This document shows, piece after piece, positions 43,767 through 51,677 of a stretch of DNA of 64,000 bases (position 1 is its first letter; each line of letters begins with the position of its first letter). Made by a program: the position numbers and the translations under genes. The notes below the pieces were generated by a model, which saw only the letters and a list, made by a program, of their open reading frames with translations, was not told the origin of the DNA and did not search any database. The DNA is from an uncultured Corynebacterium sp. (lineage in GTDB: Bacteria; Actinomycetota; Actinomycetes; Mycobacteriales; Mycobacteriaceae), in the NCBI GenBank assembly GCA_946223355.1, contig CAMIPB010000012.1:5480-69479 (forward strand), in the 5' to 3' direction.

Positions 43767-44840
43767 GTGAACAAAGATACACGTCGTTTTGCCATCTTCA
43801 TCGTCGTCGGCCTGCTTATCGCTGCCTTCGTCGGTGTTGGCGTTTGGCGTGTCAGCACTCCGGCAAACCCTTCTTCTAAAGATACTGCCATGACTGATGA
43901 GGTTTCTTCCACTACTTCATCTACTGACCTCGATACCTCCACACAATCCACGAAACCTAAGCCGGTCACTTCAGATGAAAACACCACTTCTTCTGAAGCG
44001 CCAACTCCACGAAAGTCCTCGAAGAAAGCTAAAACTAACGTCGAGGATCCGTTCCTTGCCCCACACGCACAGGTTCAGGCTCAAGGCCCAGCTACAGCCC
44101 CAGAGCCTACTGTGTACTACCGGCCGGACTCCGTAGGTGGTGTCGGACCACATGACTCTAATAGTTATGGTGAGGGTGCTGCTCCTGCTCCAGGATCCGG
44201 TGTAGCGCCTGCGCAAGAGCCAACCCAGGACACGCCTGGTGGTACTAGCGGGGCAACATCAGTACCTGAAACTCCTGGCTCTGAACTGCCTACTACCGCT
44301 CCCACCACTGACAATGGAACCACTACACCTCCAAACGCGGGCGGCGGTGGCGGCCCAGTATCCACGAGCCCGGAGACCCCAGGCACAACTCATACTAAGC
44401 CGACCCGCGATGCAGTCCGGGGCGACACGAGCTGGGGTAAAAAAGCTCCCCAGCAAAATGAAATCGATGAGCCTGCGCCCAGTAGGGATCCAGAAACTCC
44501 AATAGCTCCCACCACGGACAAAGTCAAAGAACCCGCAGGAAGGCCTGATTCTCCGGACATTTCTCAAGTGTCAGATCCCGGACCGCTCGATAAGAGTCCA
44601 GATGTTGCGGATCCATTGACAGGAGTCCAAGTACCGGAAGAGCCAGCCATAACTGCAGAACAGCCAGCTGAGCCTGTGTCTCAAGACTCACCTGTCACTG
44701 ACCGTTTCATCGACGGAGATTCCAATGCGGATGAATCTGGCCTCGATTCTGCGGCTGAATTTGAAACAGAATCTCAAAACTCCGCTGACGCAGCTCAGGC
44801 AAACACCGTAGAGGAACCGGCTCCTGCCCCAATTGCTTAA
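43767..44840 (+). CDS. Membrane-anchored Pro/Thr-rich disordered protein
   Basis: A 357-residue protein with one N-terminal helix (FAIFIVVGLLIAAFVGVGVW) and then about 325 residues dominated by Pro, Thr, Ser, Glu and Asp with short imperfect repeats. There is no LPXTG motif, no catalytic domain and no Cys. It may be a stalk reaching through the cell wall. I recognise no family. GTG start. Divergent from DUF4259-tmk-mtrAB. Confidence 0.7.
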   Translation: MNKDTRRFAIFIVVGLLIAAFVGVGVWRVSTPANPSSKDTAMTDEVSSTTSSTDLDTSTQSTKPKPVTSDENTTSSEAPTPRKSSKKAKTNVEDPFLAPHAQVQAQGPATAPEPTVYYRPDSVGGVGPHDSNSYGEGAAPAPGSGVAPAQEPTQDTPGGTSGATSVPETPGSELPTTAPTTDNGTTTPPNAGGGGGPVSTSPETPGTTHTKPTRDAVRGDTSWGKKAPQQNEIDEPAPSRDPETPIAPTTDKVKEPAGRPDSPDISQVSDPGPLDKSPDVADPLTGVQVPEEPAITAEQPAEPVSQDSPVTDRFIDGDSNADESGLDSAAEFETESQNSADAAQANTVEEPAPAPIA

Positions 44841-44854
44841 GTTGTAAACTTAAG
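44836..44854. terminator. Hairpin shared by convergent genes 43767 and manA
   Basis: A perfect 8-bp stem (CTTAAGTT and complement) with a three-base loop spans the stop codons of both convergent genes. It is A/T-rich, so a weak bidirectional terminator at best. Confidence 0.4.
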
Positions 44855-46079
44855 TCTTTGCCACGAAGAGTTGACTCGTTTCAGCCGCATCTCCTGTGAT
44901 AGTACATCCGCCCTCTTGTGCAGAGATCCATAACGCGTCTCCGGCGTTGAGTTCAATTCGGTCTTCCACTTCCCCGTCAGTGATACTCGTACGCTCGGCA
45001 ACCACACTTCCGCTAGTACAGAGAACGATCACTGGACCGTCCTCCTTGATTCCGAGCTCATGACGCTCTGGAAGCTCAACACGTGAAATTTTGAATTCAT
45101 CAACTGGAACTGGGTATTCCCATGTCTCCGGTTGTTCTTCATCATTTGTTAGCTCTGGTAGAGAGCGCGGATTCATCAAGGATTCAAAATCCAAGACCTT
45201 CACGAGCTCGGGAACATCGACGTATTTAGACGTCAAACCGCCGCGAAGCACGTTGTCACTATTGGCCATGATCTCCACACCCAAACCAGAAACGTAGGCG
45301 TGGAGCTGTCCTGCGTTCAGGAAGATGGCTTCACCTGGTTCAAGTTGAATGTGGTTGAGCAACAGTGCGCCGAGAACTCCAATGTCTCCTGGATACCTGT
45401 TGTTCAAATCAATGACGGTCGTGAGGGTCTCAGAAATCCAGTCATCGCGGTCCAGGTGATTCGCTGCTTGCTGAACAACCTCCTCTATCAGGACGTGCCG
45501 TGAAGTCCGTGGAATCGTAATCCAGGTGGTGAACAAGGCTCGCAAGTTATCTGCTTCTTGTTCTTCAGCAGCATCCAACATTGTGAGGTAACGGTTAAGT
45601 TCCGCGCAGTTTAGAACTTCGAATAACTCTAAGGTTGCTGGAAGCGGACGAAAACCAGCCATTGCCTGGAATTTAGTGAGAGCTACGATAAGCTCTGGCT
45701 TATGCGATGGATCCTTGTAGTTCCGCTCGTTTGCACCTAATGGGATTCCCAGAGTGTTTTCTCGTTCAAACCCTTCAGTTGCTTGCGCCATGGTTGGGTG
45801 TGCTTGCAGCGACAAGGGTTCATCTGCTGCCAAAAGTTTTAATAGAAACGGTAACCGCGCACCGTATTTCTCTTTAACGCGCTCACCGAGCTGACCTCGA
45901 GGGTCCTCTTCGATTATTTCGTTGAGACGCCGTCCCCCTACAAGAGATGGACCTGCAGGGTGCGCTCCAAACCACATCTCCGCAACAGGAGTGCCGTCAG
46001 GTTGCTTCCCAACCAGATTGGGAATCAGATCTGTAGACCCCCACGAATAGTTGCGGATAGCACCTTCCAAGAGCTGCAT
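44850..46079 (-). CDS. manA: Mannose-6-phosphate isomerase (class I)
   Basis: A 409-residue zinc enzyme interconverting fructose-6-P and mannose-6-P, feeding GDP-mannose for mannosylated lipids and lipoglycans. Zinc ligands are visible: LSLQAHPTMAQ, the Glu of HKPELIVAL, and the His in LHAYVSGLG, with EIMANSDNVLRGGLTSKYVD as the signature. AAAGGG lies upstream of the ATG. It is downstream of pmmA but separated by a terminator. Confidence 0.93.
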   Translation of the reverse strand: MQLLEGAIRNYSWGSTDLIPNLVGKQPDGTPVAEMWFGAHPAGPSLVGGRRLNEIIEEDPRGQLGERVKEKYGARLPFLLKLLAADEPLSLQAHPTMAQATEGFERENTLGIPLGANERNYKDPSHKPELIVALTKFQAMAGFRPLPATLELFEVLNCAELNRYLTMLDAAEEQEADNLRALFTTWITIPRTSRHVLIEEVVQQAANHLDRDDWISETLTTVIDLNNRYPGDIGVLGALLLNHIQLEPGEAIFLNAGQLHAYVSGLGVEIMANSDNVLRGGLTSKYVDVPELVKVLDFESLMNPRSLPELTNDEEQPETWEYPVPVDEFKISRVELPERHELGIKEDGPVIVLCTSGSVVAERTSITDGEVEDRIELNAGDALWISAQEGGCTITGDAAETSQLFVAKT

Positions 46080-46110
46080 GAATATCGACCCTTTTAAACT
46101 TCTCGGCGGT

Positions 46111-46158
46111 GTGATGCCTTCTGCAACAAGTAGGCATCACGGCGCGTTCTCGCGCGCC
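46111..46158 (-). other. Two adjacent hairpins in the manA leader
   Basis: Stem 46111-46119 with 46132-46140 (GTGATGCCT/AGGCATCAC) abuts stem 46141-46146 with 46153-46158 (GGCGCG/CGCGCC). No T run follows on the minus strand, so they are not ordinary terminators. They sit 31-79 bases before manA. Confidence 0.4.
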
Positions 46159-46263
46159 TAACAGAATAGGTCCGCCTCTCCTATTCCAATGACAAAGATA
46201 AACCCTAACACCATATGCTGCGGTATCAGTAAAACCAACCGCCTATAGGTCGGAACTGTACTT

Positions 46264-46303
46264 AAAAAAACATGGTCCTCACAGCACTTTTGAGGAAAGG
46301 ACC
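46264..46303 (-). terminator. Intrinsic terminator of pmmA
   Basis: On the minus strand a GGTCC...CCTCA / TGAGG...GGACC nested stem is followed by ATG and a run of seven T. It lies about 35 bases after the pmmA stop. Confidence 0.65.
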
Positions 46304-46338
46304 CACGCAAAGACTACGCGGGCCAAAGTGTTTAATAG

Positions 46339-47706
46339 TTACTTGCGGATTAACTCAAGAACGTCGTTTGCCAGGGCCTCTACTTCTTCTTGGGTTTCAG
46401 CTTCTGCATTCAAGCGCAAAAGCGGCTCGGTGTTGGACGCACGAACGTTAAACCACGCCTTTGTGTTCTTCAGCTCTACGGTTAGACCATCCAGCTCATC
46501 GGTGGACTCAATGCGGTCAGCCATACCTTCAACAACTGCCTTGATTGAGGCTTGCTGATCATCAACTGTGGAGTTGATTTCGCCGGATGCCGCATAACGA
46601 GTATATTCCGCCATCAGCTCGCTCAGGGTTCCTTCCGACTGCCCCAGAGCCGCGAGAACATGCATTGCAGCCAGCATGCCGGAATCTGCATTAAAGAACT
46701 CAGAGAAGTAGTAGTGGGCGGAGTGTTCGCCGCCGAAACCCGCTCCAGTCGCAGCCATCTCAGCCTTGATGAAAGAGTGGCCAACGCGGGTACGCACTGC
46801 CTTGCCGCCGTTTTCCTCAATAATTTCAGGAACGGCCTTAGAGGTAATCAAATTGTGGATGATTGTTGCACCGGGGTTCTTTGCCAGGAAGCGTTTCGCT
46901 ACAAGTGCACAAATAGCGGAAGGTGATACTGGATCACCCTTCTCATCTACAACGAAGCAGCGGTCAGCGTCGCCGTCAAAAGCGAGCCCCAAATCAGCGC
47001 CCTGTTCTACAACGTATTTCTGCAAGTCCACGATGTTTTTTGGATCCAATGGATTAGCTTCGTGGTTCGGAAAAGTTCCGTCTAGCTCAAAGAACAGAGG
47101 ACGAACATCCAGCGGCAGGCCTTCGAAAACAGCAGGAACGGTGTGTCCGCCCATTCCGTTGGCTGCATCTACAGCGACAACGAGTGGACGAATATCCTTC
47201 AGTGGTACCAACTTGTTCAGGTATTCGGCATACCCTTCAAGCACGTCCTTTTCGGAAATTGAGCCAGTTTCGCCGTCGTATTCTGGAATGCCTTCAACCA
47301 GCATGGAAGAAATATCACCAAGACCGGTGTCCTGGCCGACTGGTTTAGCGCCCTTGCGGCACAGCTTAATCCCGTTGTATTTAGCTGGGTTGTGGGAAGC
47401 CGTGAACATTGCTCCTGCGCAATCCATGTCTCCAGATGCGAAGTACAACTCATCAGTTGATGTAAGGCCGAGCATGACCACGTCCAAGCCTTGGGAAGTA
47501 ACGCCTTCAGCAAAAGCTTGGGACAGCTCAGGAGAGGACGGGCGCATGTCATAGCCTACGGCTACAGTGCTTTCCCCTTCTTTACTCAAAAGGAAACCAA
47601 ACGCAGCACCGGTGTCACGTACAAACTGGGCATCAATGGATTCACCTACAACGCCGCGGACGTCGTAGGCCTTTATGACAGCAGAGATTTCTTCACGAGT
47701 TCGCAT
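46339..47706 (-). CDS. pmmA: Phosphomannomutase
   Basis: A 455-residue alpha-D-phosphohexomutase interconverting mannose-6-P and mannose-1-P. The catalytic phosphoserine is in FTASHNPAKYNG (about residue 104), the Mg2+ loop is FDGDADRCFVVD, and the sugar loop GGEHSAHYYF is present. The position between manA and a DUF3499 gene supports PMM over phosphoglucomutase. The ATG at 47706 is chosen; a TAAGAT box 7 bases upstream suggests leaderless transcription. Confidence 0.92.
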   Translation of the reverse strand: MRTREEISAVIKAYDVRGVVGESIDAQFVRDTGAAFGFLLSKEGESTVAVGYDMRPSSPELSQAFAEGVTSQGLDVVMLGLTSTDELYFASGDMDCAGAMFTASHNPAKYNGIKLCRKGAKPVGQDTGLGDISSMLVEGIPEYDGETGSISEKDVLEGYAEYLNKLVPLKDIRPLVVAVDAANGMGGHTVPAVFEGLPLDVRPLFFELDGTFPNHEANPLDPKNIVDLQKYVVEQGADLGLAFDGDADRCFVVDEKGDPVSPSAICALVAKRFLAKNPGATIIHNLITSKAVPEIIEENGGKAVRTRVGHSFIKAEMAATGAGFGGEHSAHYYFSEFFNADSGMLAAMHVLAALGQSEGTLSELMAEYTRYAASGEINSTVDDQQASIKAVVEGMADRIESTDELDGLTVELKNTKAWFNVRASNTEPLLRLNAEAETQEEVEALANDVLELIRK

Positions 47707-47713
47707 GCACACA

Positions 47714-47719
47714 ATCTTA
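47714..47719 (-). promoter_or_regulatory. Candidate -10 box of leaderless pmmA transcript
   Basis: TAAGAT (minus strand) ends exactly 7 bases before the pmmA ATG at 47706. No ribosome binding site is visible. Confidence 0.5.
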
Positions 47720-47748
47720 CCTGCGTTTCAGCGGCTGAGCCCGGTGAG

Positions 47749-48216
47749 CTATTTTTTCGTGTCTTCAGGCACGACGCTTAAATGCGCCCTACGCTTTTCT
47801 TTGTGATCTGCCACTCTACGGGTTCGAAACACTGGATGGTTGGAGCTGTCTGGATCCGCGGCATCGAATTGCGGGGCCCCATAGTCAATGACGTCCTCCC
47901 CACTGCCCGCGTCTAGCCCATCGACTAAACCGGTCGTCACACGCCCGTCTTCGCGGACTGCTTGCGCAAGCGCGAGAAGATCATCCTCATCATCGATTTC
48001 AACTGCCTCAACGCGAACCAGTTCCCAATTCTTCGGTGCGGTGATCCGCGAGCTGTGGTGCTCACACAAATCCCAGCTATGCGGATTGTTTTCCTCAATG
48101 AGGGGACCGATAACCGCTGTTTGATCTGCGTATGCGTATGTCAGGGTTGCCACTGCCAAACGGCTACAACCTGGCCTGGAGCAGCGACGCGGTAAAGATC
48201 CATGATGTTGACTCAC
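47749..48216 (-). CDS. DUF3499 family protein
   Basis: A 155-residue protein. The N-terminal RRCSRPGCSRLAVATLTYAYADQTAVIGPL and DLCEHHSSRI are the DUF3499 signature, with two Cys and a Cys-His pair that could bind zinc. An acidic, variable C-terminal half follows. It is the Rv3258c-type neighbour of pmmA. GTG start with a TAGACT box 8 bases upstream. Function unknown. Confidence 0.83.
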   Translation of the reverse strand: MSQHHGSLPRRCSRPGCSRLAVATLTYAYADQTAVIGPLIEENNPHSWDLCEHHSSRITAPKNWELVRVEAVEIDDEDDLLALAQAVREDGRVTTGLVDGLDAGSGEDVIDYGAPQFDAADPDSSNHPVFRTRRVADHKEKRRAHLSVVPEDTKK

Positions 48217-48224
48217 GGCACCAT

Positions 48225-48230
48225 AGTCTA
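48225..48230 (-). promoter_or_regulatory. Candidate -10 box for the DUF3499 gene
   Basis: TAGACT (minus strand) ends 8 bases before the GTG at 48216; no ribosome binding site is seen. Confidence 0.35.
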
Positions 48231-48292
48231 AACCTTTAATTGAGGCTTAGGGGGTTCGGCGCGCCATGGCCCGTTCCAGTTGTGGAGGGACT

Positions 48293-48298
48293 TAGAAT
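48293..48298 (+). promoter_or_regulatory. Candidate -10 box for the metallopeptidase-like gene
   Basis: TAGAAT ends 6 bases before the ATG at 48305, consistent with leaderless transcription. Confidence 0.4.
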
Positions 48299-48304
48299 CA
48301 GGGC

Positions 48305-48778
48305 ATGAAATCCCATCCTCGCCCCCACACCCGGCCGTTTTTAAACCGTCGCGGGCGAGGTCTGCGTGGCCCACTGCTCCCCCAGGCGACTCCTCGCTAC
48401 CGTACGCGCTCCCAGAAATTCGACATGGCTGCGCTGGAAGCCTACGGCCCCATCCACAGTGCATTCGCCGATCAACTTATCGGCGTCGATTTGGCAGTCG
48501 ATACCATCCCGCGCATGCGTCTGAACGTGGACATGACAGTAATGCCAGATGAGATTGTTGCAGATGGCCCTGTTCCGTTAGGCCGAATTTTACCAGCAGG
48601 CGTTGACGCCCAGGGGCGTCCTACCAGGACCCGAATTGTACTATTCAGAATGCCCATCGAGCAGCGTTGTCAAACCATAGCTGAGCGCTCGCAACTTCTC
48701 TCAACGGTACTTACCGTTCTCGTTGCCAACTATCTCAATATGGATCCACAGGACGTTAACCCGAACTTTGCTTGGTAA
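48305..48778 (+). CDS. Metallopeptidase-family protein without zinc motif (Rv3259 type)
   Basis: A 157-residue protein with a basic N terminus rich in Arg and Pro, then a compact domain (PRMRLNVDMTVMPDEIVADGPVP and RIVLFRMPIEQRCQTI). By position and order this is the Rv3259-type member of the zincin-like metallopeptidase family (PF06262). Where active members carry HExxH, this one has LTVLVANYLNMDPQDVNPN, so it is probably not a protease. Its stop abuts the convergent whcD stop. Confidence 0.65.
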   Translation: MKSHPRPHTRPFLNRRGRGLRGPLLPQATPRYRTRSQKFDMAALEAYGPIHSAFADQLIGVDLAVDTIPRMRLNVDMTVMPDEIVADGPVPLGRILPAGVDAQGRPTRTRIVLFRMPIEQRCQTIAERSQLLSTVLTVLVANYLNMDPQDVNPNFAW

Positions 48779-49078
48779 TTAGCCGATCTCGCGCTTCAAG
48801 CGACGGCGCTCACGATCACTAAGGCCACCCCAAATGCCAAAGCGCTCGTCATGTTCCAGGGCGTACTCCAAACATTCGTCCCGTACTGCACACGCCTGGC
48901 AAATACGCTTTGCCTCACGAGTTGATCCACCCTTTTCAGGGAAGAATGCGTCTGGGTCGGTCTGGGCGCACAGCGCCTGGTCTTGCCACTCCTGCTCGAC
49001 GGCACCAAAGAGTTCATCGAGCGACATCTCTGCAGCAGCACCGCCACGGAGAATAGCGTTATGTGACATGCGATCCAC
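48779..49078 (-). CDS. whcD: WhiB-family Fe-S regulator WhcD (WhiB2 type)
   Basis: A 99-residue WhiB protein. Cys 37, 60, 63 and 69 (ALCAQTDPDAFFPEKGG then CQACAVRDEC) are the cluster ligands, followed by GIWGGLSDRERRRLKREIG. In Actinobacteria this WhiB2/WhmD group controls cell division and septation. The GTG at 49078 follows AGAGGA at 6 bases; ATG at 49069 is an alternative. Confidence 0.9.
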   Translation of the reverse strand: MDRMSHNAILRGGAAAEMSLDELFGAVEQEWQDQALCAQTDPDAFFPEKGGSTREAKRICQACAVRDECLEYALEHDERFGIWGGLSDRERRRLKREIG

Positions 49079-49397
49079 GCTGATTCCTCTCTCCGTAGTT
49101 GGTTGGTTATTTCTTAAGTGCGGTTGTTTCTTACACTGATGTGATTACACACCGGATCACTAAATATCGTCAACCCAGAAGTTCAGAATTTAAAAAGCTC
49201 ACAGGAAAAAGCCATGTTAGCTTTCACACGAGCCACAATAGTCACAACACTCCCCTACCGGGGGTGAACAGCGGGGGCACTACATGTTGTGCCCCCAGGA
49301 TCGGGGAGCAACTAATCCCAAGCTTGATCGGCGTGTCGCTCACACATGAGAACATAAAGCTGTCTCCGGGCTAACTGACTAACCAACAACCACCCGA
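49079..49397. other. 319-base gene-free region between whcD and rmlA2, with G-rich hairpins
   Basis: No gene is seen. Two hairpins stand close together: CCCC...GGGG at 49252-49264 and a perfect 8-bp stem at 49273-49280 with 49289-49296 (GGGGGCAC/GTGCCCCC). They lie about 175-220 bases upstream of whcD on its strand, and may belong to its leader or promoter. Confidence 0.5.
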
Positions 49398-49411
49398 TTA
49401 GGCGTCGGGTG
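49391..49411 (-). terminator. Hairpin containing the rmlA2 stop codon
   Basis: A 7-bp stem (CACCCGA/TCGGGTG) with the rmlA2 TAA in its loop, followed on the minus strand by GTTGTTGGTT. It is a likely but weak terminator. Confidence 0.5.
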
Positions 49412-50525
49412 AAAAACGAACTCCGCCATCAGGGATATTCACGCCTGGCCACACTCGCATGCCCTCTTGCAGCTCACAACGCGCACCAATTTGAGCACCT
49501 TCACCAATGACGCAACCACGAATCTGGGCGTTTGCACCGATTACAGCGCCCGCAGCGATGATCGAATCCTGGATAAATGCACCTGGTTCAATAGTGACGC
49601 CGTCAAAAACTACGGTGCTATCTAGACGGCACCCTGCTCCAATTTCCGCTCCTCGACCTACTGAGGTGCCACCAAGAAGCAAAACGCCACCTGCAACACC
49701 CGCTGAAGGATCAATCAAAGACTCGCCGTTGTGGCCAGACAGCAGTGGCGACGGCGCGATTCCGCGAACCAAGTCAGATGACCCCTGAACAAAGTCACTC
49801 GGGCGGCCCATATCGCGCCAGTATGAATTATCCACGTGACCGAAGAAACGCTTGCCGTCTTCCAAGACACTTGGAAAGGTTTCACGCTCTACCGAAACTG
49901 GACGTCCGGTAGGAATCGTTTCGATGAGCTCTTTTTTGAATACGTAGCAGCCAGCATTAATTTGATCTGTCGGAGGATCCTCAGTCTTTTCCAGAAATGC
50001 CGTAACCTTGCCTTCACTGTCGGTTGGCACACAACCAAAGGCGCGCGGATCAGATACGCGCAAGAGGTGCATGGTGAGATCAGCGTCTTTGCTCAAGTGA
50101 GTATCGAGGATGCCATCCAAATCCATTCCGGAGAGAACGTCACCGTTAAACACCATCACGGTGTCATGACGAAGACGGTCATACACGTTACGAATACCAC
50201 CACCGGTACCTAGCGCTTCTTCCTCAACGACGTACTCAATCTCCAAGCCCATATCAGAACCGTCGCCGAAGTATTCTTCGAAAACCTCTGCTTTGTACGA
50301 GGTGGACAGCACTACGTGGTTAATACCTGCCGCTTTGATACGGGCAAGCAGGTGCTGCAAAAACGGGTATCCAGCGGTTTGCAGCATTGGCTTAGGCGTG
50401 CCAACTGTGAGCGGACGCAATCTCGTGCCGCGCCCTCCAACTAAAATCACTGCATCGACGTCTTTGGTCTTTCCCTCAGACAAATCGGCGTTCAACGCTT
50501 GGGGGTCCTGCTGGAACTGAGTCAT
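49398..50525 (-). CDS. rmlA2: Mannose-1-phosphate guanylyltransferase-like nucleotidyltransferase
   Basis: A 375-residue sugar-1-phosphate nucleotidyltransferase. N-terminal Rossmann domain with ILVGGRGTRLRPLT...PKPML (residues about 27-47), VFNGDVLSGMD, and a C-terminal left-handed beta-helix of hexapeptide repeats (GAEIGAGCRLDS..., GAVIGANAQIRG...). The gene is annotated rmlA2 in C. glutamicum (cg0849) and manB in M. tuberculosis (Rv3264c), where it makes GDP-mannose. It follows wbbL by 57 bases. Confidence 0.88.
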   Translation of the reverse strand: MTQFQQDPQALNADLSEGKTKDVDAVILVGGRGTRLRPLTVGTPKPMLQTAGYPFLQHLLARIKAAGINHVVLSTSYKAEVFEEYFGDGSDMGLEIEYVVEEEALGTGGGIRNVYDRLRHDTVMVFNGDVLSGMDLDGILDTHLSKDADLTMHLLRVSDPRAFGCVPTDSEGKVTAFLEKTEDPPTDQINAGCYVFKKELIETIPTGRPVSVERETFPSVLEDGKRFFGHVDNSYWRDMGRPSDFVQGSSDLVRGIAPSPLLSGHNGESLIDPSAGVAGGVLLLGGTSVGRGAEIGAGCRLDSTVVFDGVTIEPGAFIQDSIIAAGAVIGANAQIRGCVIGEGAQIGARCELQEGMRVWPGVNIPDGGVRFSPDA

Positions 50526-50582
50526 CGCTTTGGCTTGTACCTTTCTCCGCTATTAATCGACTTGATTCTAATTCTGTCTTAG

Positions 50583-51491
50583 CTATTTCTTGGATGGCGA
50601 CACCCGTGTTAACGCGACTGCAACACTTAATAAAGAACGTAGTTTGAGCCCGATCTTCATTGCCCAACGCAATGGCGCCTGCCACCAATGAGGATGCCTG
50701 TCAGCTTGGAAGCGGTACGCGGAATCGTGGTGAGCGCGAAGCATCTTGTCTGAATGCGCAGCAGTCGAGTGTCCTTTTTCATGAGTAATGAGTGATTCCG
50801 GACAAAAGACGTTGACATACCCCGCCCTACTAAACCGATCGCCTAGGTCTACATCTTCCATATACATGAAGTAGCGCTCATCAAATCCACCAATAGTTTC
50901 AAAAGCATCCCAGCGGACTAAAACGCAGGACCCAGAAAGCCATCCCGCCGTGCGTTCTCGTGTCATATCCGCGTCATCGCGGTATGCCTTAGTCCAAGGG
51001 TTGCTCGGCCACACCACGGAAAATAGGGCATGACCAATTCCTGTCTCCAACGTTGGTATGGCTCGTGCAGACGGATAGTTTGATCCGTCTGGTTCCACAA
51101 TGCGTGGACCTACTGCCGCCGCATTCGGCCAACGGCGCGCGCACTCAATAAGTGTGTCAATGGCTCCTTCACGGAACGTAACGTCCGGGTTACTAATCAG
51201 TACGAACTCAGGGTCTACCTTGCCCTTCGCCCTGAGATCTTCAAGCCTTCGCACACCGGCATTCATGCCACCGCCGTAGCCCAGGTTTGCCCCGGTTGGG
51301 AAAAACTCCACCCAATCAGTTTCTTTCGCAGCTTGTTCAGGAACTCCATCTGTAGAGCCGTTATCCGCCAAGACCACATACGCACCCTTGTGAGTAGCGG
51401 AGGGTAGGCTGCGCAAAAACTGCCCCAAGTACTTTCCTGGGGAGTAAGTTACGGTAACCACAGAAAGTGGCAGGTTTTCTTTTTGCTTCAC
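50583..51491 (-). CDS. wbbL: Rhamnosyltransferase WbbL (arabinogalactan linker)
   Basis: A 302-residue GT2 glycosyltransferase that adds rhamnose to decaprenyl-PP-GlcNAc, forming the linker between peptidoglycan and arabinogalactan. It has the GT-A start VVTVTYSPGKYL, ADNGSTDGVPE, the region LISNPDVTF and the acidic pocket YMEDVDLGDRF. The gene is cg0848-like by context with rmlA2 and lcpA. Confidence 0.9.
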   Translation of the reverse strand: MKQKENLPLSVVTVTYSPGKYLGQFLRSLPSATHKGAYVVLADNGSTDGVPEQAAKETDWVEFFPTGANLGYGGGMNAGVRRLEDLRAKGKVDPEFVLISNPDVTFREGAIDTLIECARRWPNAAAVGPRIVEPDGSNYPSARAIPTLETGIGHALFSVVWPSNPWTKAYRDDADMTRERTAGWLSGSCVLVRWDAFETIGGFDERYFMYMEDVDLGDRFSRAGYVNVFCPESLITHEKGHSTAAHSDKMLRAHHDSAYRFQADRHPHWWQAPLRWAMKIGLKLRSLLSVAVALTRVSPSKK

Positions 51492-51606
51492 AATGGCTCA
51501 TACCCTACCTACTCAACCGCTTGACTACCGTCTTCGACACCTGCTATTTCAGCCTAAACGGAAGTGATTTTCTCCCGATTTGGTAGTTTCGTTGGAAATC
51601 AACCAG

Positions 51607-51636
51607 TTGAGCGCGGTAAACTCCAATAGTTATTGT
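51607..51636 (+). promoter_or_regulatory. Candidate lcpA promoter
   Basis: TTGAGC (51607-51612) and TATTGT (51631-51636) are spaced by 18 bases. The transcript would begin near 51643, about 35 bases before the GTG start. Confidence 0.4.
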
Positions 51637-51677
51637 TCAAAATCCCTGACAGACCACAGACAGGCCACCTCTTTACA

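Noticed and set aside
46766..47554. 262-codon open frame on the plus strand
   Set aside because: Antisense to pmmA, which carries all catalytic motifs. The product is Ser-rich and has no recognisable domain.
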